Positions 58,959 through 64,000 of a DNA stretch of 64,000 nt are shown here, in pieces. Source of the DNA: Hymenobacter ruricola (GTDB taxonomy: Bacteria > Bacteroidota > Bacteroidia > Cytophagales > Hymenobacteraceae); the NCBI RefSeq assembly GCF_015694525.1, contig NZ_JADQDM010000002.1, positions 310,001 through 374,000 on the forward strand, read 5' to 3'. Below the pieces are notes generated by a model. That model saw only the letters and a program-made list of their open reading frames with translations, ran no database searches and was not told where the DNA came from. Positions within the stretch are counted from its first letter, which is position 1. Every line of letters starts with the position of its first letter. The translations under genes were made by a program, and so were the position numbers.

Positions 58959-60062
58959 ATGCTTCGTCATTTTTGTAGCCCGCAACGCGGGCGCCGGTGG
59001 TTTCCAGGCTTTGTTGGTTGCTCAATGGTTGTGTGGCTGGTGGGCTGCTCTCGTTTTGGCTCCAGCTTTGGTCCTCCATCGGGCGCCTCCCCGGGGCTCT
59101 ACAGCACTACTACCGGCCTGAAGAACCTCGACAGAGAATTTGGAGGGCCCCGTGAGCTGTTTCGCGACGACGCAGTCATCAACTACAGCAACCTCTGCGT
59201 ACCCGACACTTCGTTTGTGGTGAAAAAGGAATGGCGCGAACTCAAATCGGTGCCCAAGGTGCTGCCGGTGGGCATGCCCGGCGGCATTCTGCTCACCAGA
59301 GATGGCTGGGCCATTGACGAGGCCGAGGTGCCTAACATTGAATGGAAACGCTACCAGCGGCAACTGGCCGCCGCGGGTGTGAGCGTGGCGGCTACCGAGC
59401 CGCTCGCTTCGGCCCTGCCCGTTCCCGATTATTTTACCAACGTTTTCTACGACTATTATCCGGTGGTCGGCGTGAGCTACGAGCAGGTGGTGGCCTTCTG
59501 CAAGTGGCGCGGCAAGGCCATCAGCTACATGATAAACCGCAGCAAGCCCTACTCGCCCGACAGCCTGGCCGCCGAGCACGTGGTGGTGGAAAGCCGCCTC
59601 CCCACCGAGGCCGAATGGGAGCAGGCTGCCCTCGCCAAGCGCGGCCTGCCCTTCGGCCGCAAGTGCACTGAAAGCCTGCTTGAAGTAAACCCCAAAGCCG
59701 CAACTTACTTCAAGCAACGCTCGGGCACTACCGCCTACATATCTCAAATTCAATCTGATATAAAAGCTTACAACCGCACGAAACCTTCCCGCTCGTTCAT
59801 CAATTACAACCAGCCCGAGCCCTATTTTCTGCGCCTGCTTACCCCTGCTTACGTCTACGGCGGGCCCACCAACGACTACCGGCTCTACAACCTGCTGGGC
59901 AATGCCGCCGAGATGATTCAGGAGCGCGGCGTGGCCAAAGGCGGCAGCTACCGCGACCCGCTGGCGGGCTGCACCGTGACCTCGCGTAGTACTTATTCCG
60001 ACCCTTCGCCCACGGTGGGCTTCCGCTGCATGATACGCGCCACCCAGCCCAACCGCAAGTAG
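58959..60062 (+). CDS. SUMF1/formylglycine-generating-enzyme-like lipoprotein
   Basis: A protein of 367 aa from ATG 58959 (an in-frame ATG 59025 would place the lipobox VWLVGC closer to the start, 345 aa). The C-terminal part has the SUMF1/FGE fold signs: RLPTEAEWEQAALA, LLGNAAEMIQERG, AKGGSYRDP and PTVGFRCMI. The cysteine pair of true FGE is not present, so catalytic sulfatase maturation is unlikely; FGE-fold lipoproteins of Bacteroidota include the gliding/T9SS proteins GldJ and GldK, to which the general layout is comparable, though this one is shorter. Expected at the periplasmic face. Follows the 4Fe-4S gene by 23 bases; ends one base before the convergent hydrolase gene. Confidence 0.75.
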   Translation: MLRHFCSPQRGRRWFPGFVGCSMVVWLVGCSRFGSSFGPPSGASPGLYSTTTGLKNLDREFGGPRELFRDDAVINYSNLCVPDTSFVVKKEWRELKSVPKVLPVGMPGGILLTRDGWAIDEAEVPNIEWKRYQRQLAAAGVSVAATEPLASALPVPDYFTNVFYDYYPVVGVSYEQVVAFCKWRGKAISYMINRSKPYSPDSLAAEHVVVESRLPTEAEWEQAALAKRGLPFGRKCTESLLEVNPKAATYFKQRSGTTAYISQIQSDIKAYNRTKPSRSFINYNQPEPYFLRLLTPAYVYGGPTNDYRLYNLLGNAAEMIQERGVAKGGSYRDPLAGCTVTSRSTYSDPSPTVGFRCMIRATQPNRK

Positions 60063-60063
60063 C

Positions 60064-61068
60064 TCACCGCAAAAACGCCAGCAGCGCCTGGTAAAACTGC
60101 GCCGGCGCTTCTAGGTGCGGGATGTGGCCGATGCCGGGCAGCTCCACCAGCTTTGCGCCCTTGATGATGGCGGCGGTGCGGCGGCCCAGGGCGGGGTACT
60201 GGCCCATTTGCACCAGGGTTTTGGGGTCTTTGATGAGCGCCTTGCCCACCACCGTGCGGTCGGCCTGCCCGATGATGAGCAACGTGGGCACGGCCACGCG
60301 GCCAAACTCGTAGCTTACCGGCTGCTGGTATATCATGTCGAAAGTTAGGGCGTTGGCACGGGCCACCTTCGGGAAATCGGGGCTGCGCGTTTGAGCGGCC
60401 AGGGGCAGCAACCACTGGTCGTGCGCCGCGGGGTAGCCGTTGGGATAGTAGGTGGCGTGGTACTTCCGAATGCTGGCTTCGGTGCTTTTCAGCTCGCTGG
60501 CCTCGGCCTGGTCAATGGACTGAAACGGCACGCCCACGCGGTAGTCCTCCAGCCCGATGGGGTTTTCGAGCACCAGCTTTTCGGTGGTTTCGGGGTAGAG
60601 CAGGGCGAAGCGCGTGGCCAGCATGCCGCCCATGCTGTGGCCCACAATGACGGCCTTTTTCACGCCCAGCGTGTCGAGCAACCGCCTGGTATTGAGCGCC
60701 AGCTGGTGAAAAGAATAGTGAATGTCGGCCTTGTCCGACTTGCCAAAACCAAGCTGGTCGGGCACCACCACGCGGAACCCCGCCCCGGCCAGCGTCTTTA
60801 TGGTTTCGCGCCAGTAGGCCCCGAAAAAGTTCTTGCCGTGCAAGAGCACCACGGTGCGGCCGTTGGGGTTGGCGGTGGCCGGCACATCCATGTAGGCCAT
60901 GCGCAGGGCCTGGCCTTCCAGCCTCAGCGGCAGGTATTTCACGGGAAATGGGTAGTCGTACCCATCGAGCGTGGCGTTGAGCGGGGCGGTTTGGGCCGAC
61001 GCGGAAACCGACAGCAACCAAGGCAGCAACAGTAGCAGGAAACGGGGCAACAGGCGAAAGCAGTTCAT
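60064..61068 (-). CDS. secreted alpha/beta hydrolase
   Basis: A 334-aa exported hydrolase. Start ATG 61068 (a GTG at 61074 is two codons earlier) gives a signal peptide (RFLLLLLPWLLSVSASAQ). Fold marks: oxyanion HGKNFFG, nucleophile S145 in GHSMGG, acid Asp in IIGQADRTV and His in GIGHIPHLE, in the usual order. It is of the esterase/lipase/haloperoxidase-like class; substrate unknown. It converges with the SUMF1-like gene, with one base between their stops. On its own strand it lies 57 bases after the methyltransferase stop and may belong to the upstream bcp-SRPBCC-methyltransferase unit. Confidence 0.88.
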   Translation of the reverse strand: MNCFRLLPRFLLLLLPWLLSVSASAQTAPLNATLDGYDYPFPVKYLPLRLEGQALRMAYMDVPATANPNGRTVVLLHGKNFFGAYWRETIKTLAGAGFRVVVPDQLGFGKSDKADIHYSFHQLALNTRRLLDTLGVKKAVIVGHSMGGMLATRFALLYPETTEKLVLENPIGLEDYRVGVPFQSIDQAEASELKSTEASIRKYHATYYPNGYPAAHDQWLLPLAAQTRSPDFPKVARANALTFDMIYQQPVSYEFGRVAVPTLLIIGQADRTVVGKALIKDPKTLVQMGQYPALGRRTAAIIKGAKLVELPGIGHIPHLEAPAQFYQALLAFLR

Positions 61069-61125
61069 GCCCACTCTACGCAGAACCGGCCGCGGCTGCC
61101 CAATGCCCCGGCTTGAAATTTCGAC

Positions 61126-62109
61126 TTACTCCTCCGGCCGGGGCCGGTACACGCCAAACAGCAGGTCGCTGGGGTGCGTGGCCAGAAAGTCGTCTTCCAG
61201 CCGAAACAACTCGGCCAGCAGCGCCTGGGTTTCGGCATCGTCGTCGCGCAGGAAGTGGTGGGCAATGTCCTTGAGCACCAGCGTGAGGAGGTTGCCGCCG
61301 AGGGCTGCTTCCTCCAGGGGCAGAAAGTGCCGGCGCAGGGCCGGTACTATGCGGTCGGACTCGGCCGCTTCGGACGGGTCGGCCAAGCGCATGCGCCACC
61401 GGCCGGGCCCGCTCACGCTGGTTTTGAGCTGGCGCGAGAGGTAGCGCACCCGGTAGCGCGGCGGCAGCACGGTGCGCAGCACGCGGTTGGCTTCGGCCAG
61501 TTGGGCGGCGGTCCACTGCAGGCGGGCGGGGCCCACGTAGTCGTTGAGCACCAGCAGGCCATCGGGGTGCAGGGCCCGGCGCACGCGCGCTACGATGTTT
61601 TCCACCTGCTCGAAATGGTGCAGGGCCGAATGAAACAACACCACGTCGACCGAGGCTGCCGGTAGGTCGAGGGCATTCACGTCAGCCACCTCGGTGCGAA
61701 AATTGGTCAGCCCCTCGGCCTGGGCCACGGCCGCCGCCTGGGCCAGCAGGCGCCCCGCAATGTCGACGCAGCGCACTTCGGCAAACTGCGGCAGCCGGGC
61801 AAAGGCCAGCTCGTGCGAGGCCGCCCCGCTGCCCAGCGACAGCAGGCGCAGGCCTCGCCGGCCGGCCAGGTACTTGTCGGCCACGTAGGGTTCGTAGGGC
61901 TGGTCGGGGCGGCCGGTCATGCGCTCGTTCCAGCGGCGGCGCACGGCGGGCACCTGCCACCAGTTGGCCGCCCGTAGCGCGGGGTCGTCGAAGGCCGAGC
62001 GGGTGCGGGCCAGGGCGCTCAGGCGCAACTTGGAAAGCAGAAACGGCAGCCCGCGCTGGCGCAGCTTGGCCAGGGTTTCGAGGAAGTCGTCGGAAGTGAT
62101 GAGCGGCAT
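61126..62109 (-). CDS. class I SAM-dependent methyltransferase
   Basis: A 327-aa cytoplasmic protein. Motif I is LSLGSGAASHEL, the acidic residue that binds ribose follows in VRCVDIAGRLL, and VDVVLFHSALHHFEQVENIV with LHPDGLLVLNDYVG are motifs IV and post-IV of class I methyltransferases. The N-terminal 80 residues and the C-terminal helices are extra and may define substrate. ATG 62109 fits the fold. It is the third gene of a tight leftward unit: bcp (62605-63060), SRPBCC (62135-62596) and this one, with 8- and 25-base gaps. Substrate unknown (small molecule, or lipid via the SRPBCC partner). Confidence 0.85.
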   Translation of the reverse strand: MPLITSDDFLETLAKLRQRGLPFLLSKLRLSALARTRSAFDDPALRAANWWQVPAVRRRWNERMTGRPDQPYEPYVADKYLAGRRGLRLLSLGSGAASHELAFARLPQFAEVRCVDIAGRLLAQAAAVAQAEGLTNFRTEVADVNALDLPAASVDVVLFHSALHHFEQVENIVARVRRALHPDGLLVLNDYVGPARLQWTAAQLAEANRVLRTVLPPRYRVRYLSRQLKTSVSGPGRWRMRLADPSEAAESDRIVPALRRHFLPLEEAALGGNLLTLVLKDIAHHFLRDDDAETQALLAELFRLEDDFLATHPSDLLFGVYRPRPEE

Positions 62110-62134
62110 GCAGGCGCGGGTTTCGGCCCCAAAC

Positions 62135-62596
62135 TTACGCGGCAGCCCCGGCTTCCAGCCGAAATTCCAGCGCCTCATTGCGCGCTTGCAGGAACCGCGT
62201 CAGGTAGCTTTTCAAAAATAAGTGGTCGAACCAACGGCCGACGAAGCCCAGCGGACTGCTGAACTCAAACACATCGCGCACGCGGGTGCCGCCCGGCACG
62301 GCTTCAAAATAATGCTCGTGCCGCAGCGTGCGGAAAGCCCCGCGCACCAGCTCGTCCCGGAAATAATGGGGCGGCACGGCCGCCGTGATGCGCACCGTCA
62401 GGCGCTGCCGCACGCCGAGGCGGCGGGCCTCCCAAGTCACCACGTCGCCCAGTTGCAGTTGGCCGCTGGCGGGGCCGGCCAGCACCCGCTCGCCGGTGTG
62501 ACGGGTGGAGTCGATGTGCGCCTGCGTGTTGAGGGCCAATGCGTAGCAGGCCGCGGGCGAAGCTTTCACCAGCATTTCCAGCTCAATGCGCGCCAT
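62135..62596 (-). CDS. SRPBCC family protein (START/polyketide-cyclase-like)
   Basis: A 153-aa SRPBCC-fold protein: VKASPAACYALALNTQAHIDST at the N-terminus, LRHEHYFEAVPGGTRVRDVFEFSSPLG (the beta sheet with the conserved G-T-x-V-x-D piece) and a long C-terminal helix (FLKSYLTRFLQARNEALEFRL). Such folds bind hydrophobic small molecules. It lies in a three-gene unit between bcp (8 bases) and the methyltransferase (25 bases). No catalytic residue can be named. Start ATG 62596. Confidence 0.82.
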   Translation of the reverse strand: MARIELEMLVKASPAACYALALNTQAHIDSTRHTGERVLAGPASGQLQLGDVVTWEARRLGVRQRLTVRITAAVPPHYFRDELVRGAFRTLRHEHYFEAVPGGTRVRDVFEFSSPLGFVGRWFDHLFLKSYLTRFLQARNEALEFRLEAGAAA

Positions 62597-62604
62597 TTGT
62601 TTTG

Positions 62605-63060
62605 CTAAGCCGGCAGGCCGGCCAGCACCTTTTTGGCGTTGCTCACGTGGTCCGTGGCGCCGCTGAGGGAGTTGAAGATGTACTGCACGATGCCGTTTTT
62701 GTCAATCACGAACGTGACGCGGCCGGGCAGCAGGCCCAGCAGCGCGCGGGGCACTTCGTAGAGCTTGCGCACTTTGCCATCGGTGTCGGCCAGCAATTGA
62801 AACGGCAGGCGGTGCTTCTGCGTGAATTTCTGGTGCGAGGCTTCGCTGTCGGAGCTAATGCCCACCACTTCGGCGCCTAGGTCTCTGAAATCCTCGTACT
62901 GGTCGCGGAACGAGCAGGCTTCGGCCGTGCAGCCGGGCGTGTCGTCCTTGGGGTAGAAATAAAGCACCACGTGGCGGCCGCGCTGCTCCGAGAGGCGGAA
63001 AGTCTCGCCGGAAGTGGTAGTGAGCGTGAAGTCGGGCGCGGGTTGGCCTATCTGAAGCAT
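62605..63060 (-). CDS. bcp: thioredoxin-dependent thiol peroxidase (Bcp/PrxQ)
   Basis: A 151-aa peroxiredoxin Q. Motif YPKDDTPGCTAEACSFRD carries the peroxidatic C44 and a resolving C49 five residues later, typical of the Bcp group. TDGKVRKLYEVP and VTFVIDKNG are conserved. It reduces H2O2 and organic hydroperoxides using thioredoxin, cytosolic. It is the first gene of the leftward unit with the SRPBCC and methyltransferase genes and is divergent from the GT2 gene at 63197. The start at 63060 (MLQIGQPAPDFTL) matches the family. Confidence 0.95.
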   Translation of the reverse strand: MLQIGQPAPDFTLTTTSGETFRLSEQRGRHVVLYFYPKDDTPGCTAEACSFRDQYEDFRDLGAEVVGISSDSEASHQKFTQKHRLPFQLLADTDGKVRKLYEVPRALLGLLPGRVTFVIDKNGIVQYIFNSLSGATDHVSNAKKVLAGLPA

Positions 63061-63196
63061 ACGGTGGGGTTAACGGTTGGGCGCGGCGCGCGGGCCGTGC
63101 GGTGCCGCTTTGCGGCGGCGGGGGCATCTTTGTGGTGCATATAGCTCCAGCGGCCCGGTTTTGTTTGGCGGCGGCTGGTTTTCGCGTCTCTTTTTC

Positions 63197-63895
63197 ATGG
63201 CCCCGCCCCGCATCAGCGTCATCATTCCCGCCCACAACGAAGCCGGGGCCATTGCCCTGGTGCTGGGCGAAATTCCCACGGGCCTGGCCCGGGAAGTCAT
63301 CGTGGTCGACAACAACTCGACCGACGACACCGGCGCCATCGCGCGGGCCGCCGGGGCCACCGTGTTGCGCGAGCCCCGCCCCGGCTACGGCCACGCCTGC
63401 CTGGCCGGCATGGCCCACGCCTTCGGCGGGCCCCAATCCGAGTGGCCCGACATCGTCGTATTTCTCGACGGCGACCACTCCGATTACCCCGAACAAATGC
63501 CCGAACTTCTGGCCCCGCTCCTGCGCGGGGAGGCCGACCTCGTGATTGGCTCGCGGGCCCTGGGCGAACGCGAAAAAGGCGCCCTGCTGCCCCAGCAGCG
63601 GTTTGGCAACTGGCTGGCGGCGCGGCTGCTCAACCTGCGCTACCGCAGCCACGTCACCGATTTGGGCCCGTTCCGCGCCGTGCTGGCCCCCGCCCTGCTG
63701 GCCATCGGCATGGAAGACCAGACCTATGGCTGGACCGTGGAAATGCAGCTCAAGGCCCTGCGCCGGGGCCTGCGCGTGGTGGAAGTGCCCGTGCGCTACC
63801 GCCGCCGCATTGGCACCAGCAAGGTATCGGGCACGGTGCGCGGCACCCTCGGGGCGGGCTACAAGATTCTCTGGACCATTTTTCGGTATTGGTAA
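63197..63895 (+). CDS. family 2 glycosyltransferase (DPM1/dolichol-phosphate mannose synthase-like)
   Basis: A 232-aa GT-A enzyme: ISVIIPAHNEAGAI, VDNNSTDDTG (Asp pair), VVFLDGDHSDYPEQ (the DGD variant of the DxD motif) and DLVIGSRALGE. GTSKVSGTVRGT at the end is typical of bacterial polyprenyl-phosphate-dependent or DPM-like GT2. There is no membrane domain after the catalytic part, so the short type. It probably makes a polyprenyl-phosphate-sugar, or adds a sugar directly. ATG 63197 is 65 bases downstream of a weak CATCTTTG box. A palindromic repeat follows and the window ends. Confidence 0.88.
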   Translation: MAPPRISVIIPAHNEAGAIALVLGEIPTGLAREVIVVDNNSTDDTGAIARAAGATVLREPRPGYGHACLAGMAHAFGGPQSEWPDIVVFLDGDHSDYPEQMPELLAPLLRGEADLVIGSRALGEREKGALLPQQRFGNWLAARLLNLRYRSHVTDLGPFRAVLAPALLAIGMEDQTYGWTVEMQLKALRRGLRVVEVPVRYRRRIGTSKVSGTVRGTLGAGYKILWTIFRYW

Positions 63896-63913
63896 TGGGT
63901 TTCGTAGTTTTTT

Positions 63914-64000
63914 GTCATCCTGAGCGCAGCGAAGAACCTTTTCACGCCCGAACAATTCGCAGTAATTTCAACGATGCGAACGTGAGAAGGTCCTTCGCTA
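63914..64000. repeat. palindromic intergenic repeat, family A variant, cut by window edge
   Basis: Starts gtcatcctgagcgcagcgaa; near its end cgtgagaaggtccttcgcta begins the complementary arm. The remainder of the right arm is outside the window. Confidence 0.75.

Noticed and set aside
30422..63998. CRISPR array from repeated palindromes
   Set aside because: Copies are kilobases apart, each is a single inverted repeat with a variable centre, and there is no regular spacer pattern or cas gene.

Overview
The window reads as chromosome of a GC-rich Bacteroidota, most like the Hymenobacter group of the Cytophagales. Grounds: several secreted proteins carry C-terminal type IX secretion (T9SS) type A sorting domains; recognisable promoters have the Bacteroidota -7 box TAnnTTTG or a close variant; there is a Reg_prop-type sensor kinase, a plant-type acyl-ACP desaturase and DUF4112/DUF427/TPM proteins typical of the phylum. 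I saw no rRNA, tRNA, CRISPR array, transposase, phage or plasmid gene. The species call is inference; no database was searched.

Layout. 1-8.8 kb: secreted M28 peptidase, two tandem histidine phosphatases, an OmpR-type regulator with its histidine kinase, SurE, a secreted M14 carboxypeptidase and a DUF4112 protein. 8.9-13.7 kb: a T9SS FG-GAP protein, a frame-disrupted S74 tail-fibre-like protein, an unknown 159-aa protein and a decayed AAA-ATPase fragment. 13.7-21 kb: TPM protein, an AAA ATPase (MoxR/ChlI-like) and its probable VWA partner plus a 44-aa membrane microprotein, an S8 protease, DUF427 and an AraC/alkyltransferase fusion. 21.2-33.6 kb: a leftward surface-protein block (T9SS protein, YadA-head-like fibre, 1584-aa multidomain T9SS protein), then a NarL-type regulator convergent with a 1003-aa sensor kinase.

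33.8-46 kb: acyl-ACP desaturase; a glycan-like block (polytopic membrane protein, 2OG oxygenase, GT2); two overlapping T9SS proteins of which the first is out of frame at an 11-C tract; an O-antigen flippase and a GNAT/FemAB-like protein. 45.8-54 kb: CorA, NadR-like protein, a 922-aa anchored protein, two related lipoproteins and an amino acid permease. 54.2-64 kb: a carboxypeptidase-regulatory-like membrane protein, a hydrophilic protein, a probable redox module (FAD oxidoreductase, small membrane protein ending in six histidines, polytopic 4Fe-4S protein), a SUMF1-like lipoprotein, alpha/beta hydrolase, an operon bcp-SRPBCC-methyltransferase, and a GT2.

The most distinctive non-coding signal is the density of palindromic intergenic repeats: at least six families of 80-120 bp inverted repeats or shared hairpins, placed almost only between genes, some supplying the stop codons of neighbours. 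The best candidates for something undescribed are these repeats, the homopolymer tracts in the two overlapping surface-protein genes, and the FAD/His6/4Fe-4S redox module.
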